Source of the DNA: JAVEDQ01 sp035468175
GTDB lineage: Bacteria; Actinomycetota; Actinomycetes; Frankiales; Frankiaceae
Length of the DNA stretch: 41,837 bases
Assembly: GCA_035468175.1 (NCBI GenBank)
Contig: DATITC010000100.1
Span: 1 to 41,837 of the forward strand
Reading direction: 5' to 3'
Shown: in pieces, positions 8,394-15,449 of the stretch
Position numbering within the stretch: position 1 is the first letter of the stretch
Layout of the letters: the number at the start of each line of letters is the position of its first letter
Translations under genes and position numbers: made by a program
The notes under the pieces: generated by a model
Told to the model about the DNA's origin: nothing
What the model saw: the letters and a program-made list of their open reading frames with translations, nothing else
The model's database searches: none

Positions 8394-9244
8394 TGGACAA
8401 GCCCACCCAGAGCTCTGCCAAGACCACACCGAGCTCCAGCACGACCGCAGAGGGCTCTACCAAGACCGCTCAGCGCCGAGCCCGGCAGGAACGGGCCCGC
8501 GCCGCCCGGGAAGCCGAGCGCCGGTCCGCCCGCCGCAAGAAGCAGGGAATCATTGCGGCGGTCGTCGTCGTCGTTCTCGTCGTGGCCGTCGGCATCGGAA
8601 TCGCCGTCGGCACCTCCCGCAGCGGCGGCAAGGGTCCGCTCGTATCGCCGACGGACGCGGTGACCACGGGCTCGCCGATTGCCGTCGGGGGGATGCTCGT
8701 CGGCCGCCCGACCGCACCCGTCACGCTGGACCTGTACGAGGACTTCACCTGCCCGGTCTGCGGTCAGTTCGAGAAGGCGGACGGCGCCACGGTGGCCTCG
8801 CTGATCTCGTCCGGAAGGATCAAGGTGCGCTACCACATGCTGTCGTTCATCGACGACAAGAACGGCAGCACCTACTCGCACCGGTCGGCCGGGGCCTTCG
8901 CCGCTGCCGACACCTACGGCGGGGCGGACAAGGCGCTCGCGCTGCACACGGCCCTCTACGCGAACCAGCCGAACGAGAACTCGTCCGCGGGGCTCACCAA
9001 CAGCAAGATCATCCAGCTCGCGAGCGACGCCGGGATCACGTCCCAGCAATTCGTCGACGCGGTCACCAAGAACTCTTACGCCGGATGGGTGAGCCAGGTG
9101 GCCGACGACGGGTCGAAGGCCGGTGTCACCGGCACCCCGACGATCTTCATCAATGAGAAGCAGGTCGAGCTCCAAAGCCTGGCCAACTCCCAGGGTCAGC
9201 TGGATCCCGCCAAGCTCACTCAGGCCATCGCGGACGCGAAGTAG
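8393..9244 (+). CDS. Membrane-anchored DsbA-like thioredoxin-fold protein
   Basis: A 283-aa protein: Ser/Thr-rich cytoplasmic tail, a very basic stretch (27-51), one transmembrane helix (about 52-72), then an extracytoplasmic DsbA-like domain with active site CPVC (Cys120, Cys123) and the cis-Pro loop GTPTIFIN. It probably oxidises, reduces or isomerises disulphides in secreted proteins. Start ATG 8393 overlaps the stop of the MauE-like gene by one base. With the upstream copper genes it could keep cysteines of copper proteins or cytochrome oxidase ready for metal loading; that is inferred from context only. Confidence 0.9.
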   Translation: MDKPTQSSAKTTPSSSTTAEGSTKTAQRRARQERARAAREAERRSARRKKQGIIAAVVVVVLVVAVGIGIAVGTSRSGGKGPLVSPTDAVTTGSPIAVGGMLVGRPTAPVTLDLYEDFTCPVCGQFEKADGATVASLISSGRIKVRYHMLSFIDDKNGSTYSHRSAGAFAAADTYGGADKALALHTALYANQPNENSSAGLTNSKIIQLASDAGITSQQFVDAVTKNSYAGWVSQVADDGSKAGVTGTPTIFINEKQVELQSLANSQGQLDPAKLTQAIADAK

Positions 9245-9288
9245 GCGTCGACCGTCCGGGCTGGCTGGTTGCGGTCGTCGCTCGAACG

Positions 9289-9351
9289 AACGCTGCCGCG
9301 AGCCGTCAGTTGTCCGGAATGTCGGGCCCGCTGTCCGTTCGGGGCAGCGTT
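9289..9351. repeat. 63-bp hairpin repeat, copy A
   Basis: Begins AACGCTGCC and ends GGCAGCGTT, a perfect 9-bp terminal inverted repeat. Inside it, CGAGC pairs with GTTCG (one G-U), so an RNA of this element could fold into a long imperfect hairpin. Copy B lies 29 bp downstream with 57 of 63 positions identical. It sits between convergent genes and may work as a terminator or be a small palindromic repeat element. Confidence 0.85.
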
Positions 9352-9380
9352 CTGTGGCGCTGTCGCCGAGGTCCGGCCGA

Positions 9381-9443
9381 AACGCTGCCACGAACCGCCA
9401 GTTGTCCGGAATGTCGGGCCGGCGGTCCGTTCGGGGCAGCGTC
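9381..9443. repeat. 63-bp hairpin repeat, copy B
   Basis: Second copy of the element at 9289-9351, same length, six substitutions. In the inner stem copy B has CGAAC where copy A has CGAGC; both pair with GTTCG, so pairing is kept. The outermost pair is lost (T to C at the last base). Confidence 0.85.
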
Positions 9444-9470
9444 CCGTGGCTGTTGCAGGCGCCGCCCGGC

Positions 9471-9514
9471 TCAGCCCGGCAGGCGCCGCTCTGACATCAG
9501 CCCGGCAGGCGCCG
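9471..9514. repeat. 18-bp direct repeat at the 3' end of dprE2
   Basis: Two identical copies of TCAGCCCGGCAGGCGCCG at 9471-9488 and 9497-9514 (26-bp period). The stop codon of dprE2 (complement of TCA 9497-9499) is the first triplet of the second copy, so the first copy looks like a duplication of the gene's last six codons. Confidence 0.85.
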
Positions 9515-10243
9515 GAACACGCCACGGGGAAGAGCTCGCATCGCCACGAAGACAGGGCCCAGCACGCGCGGAACGTGCACGACGGCGGAGCCACGGCGGA
9601 TCGCCTTCGCGACGGCCGCACCGACGACGTCCGGGGTGGTCGTGAACGGAGCTTCCTCGAGTCCGGCGGTCATCTTGGTCCGCACGAACCCGGGTCGGAC
9701 CAGGACGAGACGTGCACCGCTGCCGACCAGGGAGGCCTGCAGGCCCTCGGAGAGCGCGTCGAGCCCAGCCTTCGAGGCGCCGTACACGAAGTTCGACCGA
9801 CGACCGCGGAGCCCGGCCACCGACGAGAAAACGACCAGCACACCGTGGCCCTGCTTCTTCAGCTGCGTTGCGGCCGGCAGCAGCGCGGTGGCGAGGCCGA
9901 CCAGGTTGACCTGCAGGATCTCCGCCGCGTGGGCGGGGTCGCTCTCGGCGCGGTCCTGATCGCCGAGCACGCCAGCGGCCGCGAGCACCACGTCGAGGTC
10001 GCCGAGCTCGGCCACCGCCTTCTCGATGAGCGTCGAGCCCGCGGCCGAGTCGGAAGCATCCCACGGAAGAACGACGACGTCGGCTCCCGGGACGGTGACG
10101 GCGGACAGAGCGGCGGGATTCCGGCCAGCGAGGGCGACCCGGGCACCTGGCCGCAGGTCCATCGCGTGCAGTGTCGCGAGCGCGAGCTCGGACGTGCCGC
10201 CCAGGACGAGGACGGACTGCACGCCACCGAGGGCGTCGTTCAT
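9497..10243 (-). CDS. dprE2: Decaprenylphospho-beta-D-erythro-pentofuranosid-2-ulose 2-reductase (DprE2)
   Basis: Short-chain dehydrogenase of 248 aa. It has the N-terminal nucleotide-binding pattern VLGGTSELAL (about residues 12-21), a VLAAAGVLGDQ stretch, a catalytic Ser in VFSSVAGLRG and the catalytic pair Tyr-x3-Lys in YGASKAG. Directly downstream of dprE1, it is expected to reduce the keto intermediate to decaprenylphosphoryl-arabinose (DPA), the arabinose donor for cell-wall arabinan. The ATG at 10243 lies 11 bp after the dprE1 stop. The gene is probably the last of the operon; repeats follow its stop. SDR family is certain; the DprE2 assignment rests mainly on sequence style and the dprE1 neighbour. 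Confidence 0.9.
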   Translation of the reverse strand: MNDALGGVQSVLVLGGTSELALATLHAMDLRPGARVALAGRNPAALSAVTVPGADVVVLPWDASDSAAGSTLIEKAVAELGDLDVVLAAAGVLGDQDRAESDPAHAAEILQVNLVGLATALLPAATQLKKQGHGVLVVFSSVAGLRGRRSNFVYGASKAGLDALSEGLQASLVGSGARLVLVRPGFVRTKMTAGLEEAPFTTTPDVVGAAVAKAIRRGSAVVHVPRVLGPVFVAMRALPRGVFRRLPG

Positions 10244-10254
10244 GAGGTCACCTT

Positions 10255-11616
10255 TCAGAGCAGCGCGAGGCGACGAGCGAGGTCGGACTGCAGTAGGCCC
10301 TCGGGGTCGAGGCTCGACCGCACCTTGCGCCACTCGCTCAATCGCGGATACATCGCAGCCAGCAGATCTGGACGCAACCGGCTGTCCTTGGACAGGTAGA
10401 CCCGGCCACCGGCCCCGACGACGAGCTCGTCCAGCCCGTCGAGCAGCGCACCGAGCCCGTCCAGCGACGCGGGGATGTCGACGGTCAGCGTCCAGCCGGG
10501 CTGCGGGAACGACAGCGGGCCATCGTTGGCGGGGCCGAAGCGCTTCAGCACCGTCAGGAAGGACGGGCACTTCGCGCCGGACAACCGGTCCAGCGCGGCG
10601 CGCACCGTTTCCTGGGCGGCGAGCGGTACCGCGAACTGGTACTGGATGAAGCCGGGCCGCCCGTAGATCGTGTTCCACTGAAGCACCCCGTCGAGCGGGT
10701 GAAAGAAGAACGGGATCGACTCGTAGCCGGTGTGCTGCTTCGGCGCCTTGCGGAACCACAGCTCGTTGAACGCGCGGACGGTGATCGGACGCAGCAGGCC
10801 GTCCGGCACCCACGGGGGGGCGGAGAGCTTCGGTTCGGCGACGTACTTCAGCGGGCCGCGCTTGAGCTTGCGGGCCGGCAGCTCGTCGGCGGACGCGTGG
10901 TCCCCGCGCTGCAGCACCGAACGACCCATCGCGGCGCCGCGGGTCAGGCTGTCCACCCAGGCCACCGAGTAGCGGTACTCGTCGTCGCGCTCGGTCATCC
11001 GCTGCATGCAGTCGTCGAGGTTTGCCGGTCGTTCGGTGTCCACCCGCATGTAGGCGCTGGTGATCGGCAGCAGGTCGAGCGTCGCGCGTAGCACGATGCC
11101 GGTGAGCCCCATGCCGCCGGCGGTCGCCCAGAACGCCTCGGCTCCCTCGCCGTCCGGGGTCAGCGTGCGGATCTCGCCGGAGGGCAGCAGCAGATCCATC
11201 GACCGGACGTGCTGACAGAACGTGCCCTCGACGTGGTGGTTCTTGCCGTGGATGTCGCTCGCGATCGCCCCGCCGACGGTCACGTAGCGGGTGCCGGGGC
11301 TGACCGCGACGAACCAGCCGAGCGGGACCACGTGCTTGATCAGCTGATCCAGGGAGACGCCGGCGTCCACGGTGACCAGGCCGGCGTCGGCGTCGATCGT
11401 GTGGATCTTGTTCAGGCCGGTCAGCTCGATGACGGCACCGCCGGCGTTGAGGGCGGCGTCGCCGTAGGACCGGGCCATCCCCCGGGGAAGGACCCCGCGA
11501 CCACGGGAGCGCCCGGAGCGCAGTGCGGCGACGACCTCGTCGGGCGTCGTCGGACGGGTGACCTCGGCGACGGTAGCGGCGGTCCGGCCCCAGCCGGTGA
11601 GGAGTTCAGCGGTCAT
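10255..11616 (-). CDS. dprE1: Decaprenylphosphoryl-beta-D-ribose 2'-oxidase (DprE1)
   Basis: FAD-binding oxidoreductase of 453 aa, VAO family. Features: FAD loop MARSYGDAALN (about 47-57), VTVGGAIASDIHGKNHH (112-128), FWATAGGMGLTG (162-173), FHPLDG, YQF and a C-terminal YPRLSEWRKVRS...DLARRL block as in M. tuberculosis DprE1. The catalytic Lys is in SKDSR (Lys410). Where the M. tuberculosis enzyme has Cys387 in a GWNxCVDFP context, this protein has GWTLTVDIP, i.e. Thr378. The ATG at 11616 begins MTAELLTGWG; a longer open frame upstream only encodes a 15-bp repeat read as PLTSG units. It oxidises the ribose 2'-OH before DprE2 reduces it. Peripheral to the membrane, substrate lipid-linked. Confidence 0.93.
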   Translation of the reverse strand: MTAELLTGWGRTAATVAEVTRPTTPDEVVAALRSGRSRGRGVLPRGMARSYGDAALNAGGAVIELTGLNKIHTIDADAGLVTVDAGVSLDQLIKHVVPLGWFVAVSPGTRYVTVGGAIASDIHGKNHHVEGTFCQHVRSMDLLLPSGEIRTLTPDGEGAEAFWATAGGMGLTGIVLRATLDLLPITSAYMRVDTERPANLDDCMQRMTERDDEYRYSVAWVDSLTRGAAMGRSVLQRGDHASADELPARKLKRGPLKYVAEPKLSAPPWVPDGLLRPITVRAFNELWFRKAPKQHTGYESIPFFFHPLDGVLQWNTIYGRPGFIQYQFAVPLAAQETVRAALDRLSGAKCPSFLTVLKRFGPANDGPLSFPQPGWTLTVDIPASLDGLGALLDGLDELVVGAGGRVYLSKDSRLRPDLLAAMYPRLSEWRKVRSSLDPEGLLQSDLARRLALL

Positions 11617-11625
11617 GGTTCTCAG

Positions 11626-11675
11626 GGGACCCGACGTCAGCGGACCTGAAGTCAGCGGACCTGAAGTTAGCGGAC
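11626..11675. repeat. 15-bp tandem repeat between ubiA and dprE1
   Basis: Three units of 15 bp (11626-11640 diverged, 11641-11655 CGGACCTGAAGTCAG, 11656-11670 with one change) and the start of a fourth. The ubiA stop (complement of TTA 11667-11669) falls inside the third unit; the rest fills the leader of dprE1. Confidence 0.85.
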
Positions 11676-12629
11676 ATAAATCCCGAGCCCGAACAGCACG
11701 CACCAGACCAAGCCGGCGATGAGAAGCTGACGGTCACCCAGCACAGCCTCTTCAGGCGCACCGCCATGACCGCGTTCGAGGAGCAGCTGGTAGCGCAGCA
11801 ACCCGAAGGTGATCGGCACGATGGACAGCTGGTACCAGGGGAAGGCGTGCGGCGTAGCCCGCTCGAAGGCCCACAAGCAGTACGCCAGCAGGGTCACGGT
11901 CGCGGCGAGCAACTCGGTCTGCCGGAGGTAGGAGGCGGGGTAAGCAGAGAGGCTCTTGCGGTGCGCGGCCGCGTCCTCGCCCAGGTCGGTCACCTCGGCG
12001 GTCCGCTTGCCGGCGACCATATACAGGGAGCCGAAAGACGCGACGATCAGGAACCACTGCGACATCGGGACCCCGGTCGCGGCGGCACCGGCGATCGGAC
12101 GCAGCAGGAAGAAGCCGGCAACGACCATCATCTCGATGACCGGCTGGTGCTTGAGCCACCACGAATAGCTGAAGGTCAGGACGACGTACCCGGCCAACAC
12201 GACGCCCAGCCGCCAGTCGGCGAGCAGCGCGCCGGCCGCGATGGTGCCGAGCACGAGCAGGACACCGACCACGCGGGCGGTGGTCACCGGGACGATGCCA
12301 GCCGCGATCGGGCGGTGCCGCTTCTTCGGATGCCGGCGGTCCTGCTCGACGTCGGAAGCGTCATTGATCAGGTAGCCGCCGGAGGCGCACAGGCTGAAGC
12401 CGACGAGCGCAACGAGCGTGTGGCCGAGCACGGATACGTCGCCCAGCATCCCCGCGGCAGCGGGGGCGGCGAGTACCAGCACGCTTTTGATCCACTGCTT
12501 CGGCCGGAGCGCCTTCAGCAGCCCGAGGACCACCGACGGGCGCTTCGCCGGCCGGGGGGCGCGGGCCGGCGAAATCCCGGCAGGCGCGCTGGTCGTCCGG
12601 CTGCTGCCGGCGGTTCGAGCAGTGGTCAC
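11667..12629 (-). CDS. ubiA: Decaprenyl-phosphate phosphoribosyltransferase (UbiA family, Rv3806c-like)
   Basis: A 320-aa integral membrane prenyltransferase with about nine helices after a basic, Pro/Ala-rich N-terminus. The diagnostic motif is NDASDVEQDRRHPKKRHRP (about 108-126), the first Asp-rich PRPP/Mg site with the HPxKRxRP continuation typical of DPPR synthase; a second Asp motif appears as EVTDLGED. It should transfer phosphoribose from PRPP to decaprenyl phosphate, the first committed step of DPA synthesis, followed by dephosphorylation, then DprE1 and DprE2, which lie just downstream. GTG start at 12629, 21 bp after the DUF3180 stop; no strong ribosome-binding site. The stop codon is within a 15-bp repeat array. 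Confidence 0.92.
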   Translation of the reverse strand: MTTARTAGSSRTTSAPAGISPARAPRPAKRPSVVLGLLKALRPKQWIKSVLVLAAPAAAGMLGDVSVLGHTLVALVGFSLCASGGYLINDASDVEQDRRHPKKRHRPIAAGIVPVTTARVVGVLLVLGTIAAGALLADWRLGVVLAGYVVLTFSYSWWLKHQPVIEMMVVAGFFLLRPIAGAAATGVPMSQWFLIVASFGSLYMVAGKRTAEVTDLGEDAAAHRKSLSAYPASYLRQTELLAATVTLLAYCLWAFERATPHAFPWYQLSIVPITFGLLRYQLLLERGHGGAPEEAVLGDRQLLIAGLVWCVLFGLGIYVR

Positions 12630-12650
12630 AGTGAGCGTAAAGGTACCCGC

Positions 12651-13091
12651 TCAGCCTCTCCGTACGCGGCAGGCGCGTTCGAGGAGAAGAGCGCCGACGA
12701 GCAGCACGAGCGCGGCGACGAGCCCGAGCCCTGCGGTGATGCTGTCGGCGCCGGCGATCGGCGGGTCCGAACCCTTCGGCAATGTGGTTGCCAGCACCCC
12801 CGCCCACACCCCGAGAACGATCGCGGCGACGACGCTGGAGGCTCGGGCCAGCGCGGCAAGGCGGGCGACCGTCAGCGGCGCGATCGGCCGGGCGCCCGGC
12901 CGCCGGGACAGCCGTGCCCGCACCGAAACGCTGGTGATCACCTCGAGCAACCCGGCGACGAGCACGGACACGGGAGCACTGCGCGGCAGCGCCGCGGAGA
13001 GGTGCGCGTAGATGGCGGCCAGCACGGCGTACGTGGCCACCGCGGCGAGCACGCCCGCGAGGACCAGCATCCGGATCGCGGTCGGTCTCAC
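12651..13091 (-). CDS. DUF3180-type membrane protein
   Basis: A 146-aa membrane protein with four predicted helices (about 8-28, 38-58, 82-104 and 120-138). In actinobacteria a DUF3180 gene commonly follows folK, as here. The GTG at 13091 overlaps the folK stop by GTGA, so it is translationally coupled to folate synthesis genes; an upstream open frame is only folK read in another frame. Function is unknown. It ends 21 bp before ubiA. Confidence 0.85.
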   Translation of the reverse strand: MRPTAIRMLVLAGVLAAVATYAVLAAIYAHLSAALPRSAPVSVLVAGLLEVITSVSVRARLSRRPGARPIAPLTVARLAALARASSVVAAIVLGVWAGVLATTLPKGSDPPIAGADSITAGLGLVAALVLLVGALLLERACRVRRG

Positions 13092-13906
13092 GGGCGCAGG
13101 CCGAGGTCGGTACGCCGGACTCCGGTCGTGTCCAGCCGGGCGACGAGCTCGGCGACGGGGCCGGCTCCGGGCAGGACGGCGCCTGGGTCCACGTCCAGCC
13201 ACGGCACCAGCACGAACGCCCGCTCGCCGGCGCGGGGATGCGGGAGCGTCAGCTCGGGCGTCGCCAGCAGCTGGTCGCCGACGGTGATCAGGTCGATGTC
13301 CAGCGTCCGGGGACCCCAGCGCACCCCGCGTTCGCGCTGCCGGGACGCCTCGATCGCCGAGGTGAACCGCCAGAGGGCGAAGGGGTCGGCGGCGTCCAGG
13401 AGGACGACTGCGTTGAGGTAGGGGTCCTGATCGGGGCCACCGACCGGGGCCGTCTCGTACACGCCGGAGACGGCGAGCGGGGCGAGCAGCGCCACCGCGG
13501 CCTGCAGGTGGGCGAGCCGGTCGCCCAGGTTGGAGCCGAGGGAGAGCACCGCCTCCCGCCGGGCCCGCCCGCGCACGGTGACCGTGACGTCGTCGAACGG
13601 CAGCGGGATCGGCGCCGACGGCTTGTGCACCCGCACCGTCGCGGTCAGCACCAGCGCGGTGTCCAGGCAGACTGCCAGCAGCCGCTGGGCGAGCGTCTCG
13701 ATCAGGTCGACCGGGTCGGAGGCGACCGCCGCGGCCAGCCGGTCGGCCAAGGCGCCGTAGTCGACGGTGCGGTCCAGGTCGTCGGTCTCGGGCGTCCCGA
13801 CCTCGAGCGTGGCGTCGATGAGGAAGTCCTGCCCGTCCCGGCGCTCCTCCGGCAGCACGCCGTGGAACCCCCGGACCCGCAGTCCGTGCAGCTGGATGGC
13901 GACCAT
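13088..13906 (-). CDS. folBK: Bifunctional dihydroneopterin aldolase / HPPK (FolB-FolK fusion)
   Basis: A single 272-aa frame carries two folate enzymes. Residues about 1-115 are FolB (IQLHGLRVRGFHGVLPEERRDGQ, TVDYGALADRL, IETLAQRLL, VRVHKPSAPI). Residues about 118-265 are 6-hydroxymethyl-dihydropterin pyrophosphokinase FolK (LSLGSNLGDR, VYETAPVGGPDQDPYLNAV, RWGPRTLDIDLI, LPHPRAGERAFVLVPW). They make the pterin aldehyde-derived alcohol and pyrophosphorylate it for FolP. In M. tuberculosis these are two genes; here no stop separates them. The ATG at 13906 directly abuts the folP stop (13907-13909) with no gap; the end overlaps the DUF3180 start. Confidence 0.93.
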   Translation of the reverse strand: MVAIQLHGLRVRGFHGVLPEERRDGQDFLIDATLEVGTPETDDLDRTVDYGALADRLAAAVASDPVDLIETLAQRLLAVCLDTALVLTATVRVHKPSAPIPLPFDDVTVTVRGRARREAVLSLGSNLGDRLAHLQAAVALLAPLAVSGVYETAPVGGPDQDPYLNAVVLLDAADPFALWRFTSAIEASRQRERGVRWGPRTLDIDLITVGDQLLATPELTLPHPRAGERAFVLVPWLDVDPGAVLPGAGPVAELVARLDTTGVRRTDLGLRP

Positions 13907-14758
13907 CTAGCGGCCGGCGGCGCGGCGCGCGGTGAGCAGCGCCGCCGCCACCCGCACCGCGTCGGACGCCGGACGGACGGCGTGCACCCGCACCGCCCAG
14001 GCGCCGGCCGCCGCGACCAGCGCCGTCATCGCCTGGGTGGCGTCGTCGCGCTCGAGGACAGGTCGGGGGGTGCCGTCCACGTCCGCCAACAGGGCGCCGA
14101 GGAACGACTTCCGGCTGGTGCCGACCAGAAGCGGGCGGCCGAGCGCGAACAGCCGGTCCAGCATCGCCAGCACGGTCCAGTTGTGGTCCGCCGTCTTCGC
14201 GAAGCCAATGCCGGGGTCGAGGATGATCTGGTCGGTGTCGATGCCGGCCGCGAGCGCCGTCTCGAGCCGGGCGGCCAGCTCCACCGTCATCTCGCGGATG
14301 AGGTCCCGGTAGAAGGCGCGGGACCGCATGTCCACGCTCGGGCCGCGGCTGTGCATGAGCACGTACGGCACTCCGCGGGCCGCGATGAGCGGGAACATCG
14401 CCGGATCGGCGCCGCCGCTCACGTCGTTGACCAGCACCGCCCCCGCATCGAGCGCCGCTTCGGCCACCGAGGCGCGGGCGGTGTCGACGCTCACCCGGGC
14501 GCCGGCGGCGACGAGGCCGGCCACCACCGGCTCCACCCGGTCGCGCTCGTCCGCCTCGGAGACGCGCACCGCGCCCGGCCGGGTGGATTCGCCTCCGACG
14601 TCGAGCACGTCGGCGCCTTCGTTGAGCATTTGCAACCCGGCCCGGACCGCGGCTTCCGCTGAGTCGAATCGGCCCCCGTCGGAGAACGAGTCGGGGGTGA
14701 CGTTGACGATGCCGATCACCCGGGTGCGGCCGAGGCTGGGGAAGTTGCGGACGCTCAT
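13907..14758 (-). CDS. folP: Dihydropteroate synthase
   Basis: A 283-aa TIM-barrel enzyme joining p-aminobenzoate to pterin pyrophosphate; the sulfonamide target. Signatures are IGIVNVTPDSFSDGG (about 15-29), DVGGESTRPGA (57-67), VNDVSGGAD and ILDPGIGFAKT. All key stretches are intact, so this is a real FolP rather than the inactive FolP2-type paralogue. ATG 14758; folE stop lies 37 bp upstream. It is in the middle of the ftsH-fol-DPA gene run. Confidence 0.95.
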   Translation of the reverse strand: MSVRNFPSLGRTRVIGIVNVTPDSFSDGGRFDSAEAAVRAGLQMLNEGADVLDVGGESTRPGAVRVSEADERDRVEPVVAGLVAAGARVSVDTARASVAEAALDAGAVLVNDVSGGADPAMFPLIAARGVPYVLMHSRGPSVDMRSRAFYRDLIREMTVELAARLETALAAGIDTDQIILDPGIGFAKTADHNWTVLAMLDRLFALGRPLLVGTSRKSFLGALLADVDGTPRPVLERDDATQAMTALVAAAGAWAVRVHAVRPASDAVRVAAALLTARRAAGR

Positions 14759-14795
14759 CGCACGGTCATACCGGATCCGCGGCGGTCGGCGGACA

Positions 14796-15449
14796 TCAGC
14801 GCCGCGACAGGATCAGGCTCATCGCCTCGCTGCGGGTGGCGGCAGAGGCGCGGAACTGGCCGCGGACGGCGGACGTGAGGGTCTGAGCACCCGCCTTCTG
14901 AACCCCCCGGATCGACATGCACAGGTGCTCCGCCTCGATCACCACGATGACTCCGCGGGGGTCGAGCGCGTCCTGCAGCGCCTCGGCGATCTGCGTGGTC
15001 AGGCGTTCCTGCACCTGCGGCCGGCGGGCGAAGACGTCGACCAGGCGGGCCAACTTGGACAGGCCGGTGATCTGACCCTTCGCGTTCGGGATGTAGCCGA
15101 CGTGCGCACGGCCGTAGAACGGCAGCAGGTGGTGCTCGCAGAGGCTGACCAGGGTGATGTCGCGGACGAGCACCATCTCGTCGTGACCCTCGTCGAAGAC
15201 GGTGGCCAGCACCCCGGCCGGATCCTGGCTCAGCCCGGCGATCGTCTCCTGGTAGGCGCGCGACACCCGCGCCGGGGTGTCGCGGAGACCCTCCCGGTCG
15301 GGGTCCTCGCCGATGCCGATGAGCAGTTCACGCACCGCCGCCTCGACCCGGACCGCGTCGAAGCGGCCGGGACGAGGCAGGGTTGTGGCGACGAGTTCGG
15401 CCGACAGGTGGTCCGACTCCGCGGCCGTGGTGTCGCTCTGCTCAGCCAT
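14796..15449 (-). CDS. folE: GTP cyclohydrolase I
   Basis: A 217-aa enzyme opening the folate pathway by converting GTP to dihydroneopterin triphosphate. The zinc and active-site motifs are present: SLCEHHLLPFYGRAHVGYIP and EAEHLCMSIRGVQK. The first 30 residues are variable. The ATG at 15449 overlaps the last 8 bp of ftsH, which argues for coupled translation. Longer frames upstream are ftsH read out of frame. Confidence 0.95.
   Translation of the reverse strand: MAEQSDTTAAESDHLSAELVATTLPRPGRFDAVRVEAAVRELLIGIGEDPDREGLRDTPARVSRAYQETIAGLSQDPAGVLATVFDEGHDEMVLVRDITLVSLCEHHLLPFYGRAHVGYIPNAKGQITGLSKLARLVDVFARRPQVQERLTTQIAEALQDALDPRGVIVVIEAEHLCMSIRGVQKAGAQTLTSAVRGQFRASAATRSEAMSLILSRR

Noticed and set aside
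9289..9443. Two similar repeats with a 29-bp spacer, like a tiny CRISPR
   Set aside because: Only two copies, the unit is 63 bp (too long), it is palindromic at its ends, and no cas gene is present.
11617..11703. 29-codon N-terminal extension of dprE1
   Set aside because: It only translates the 15-bp repeat (PLTSG units) and would overlap the ubiA end; the conserved protein starts at MTAELLTGWG.
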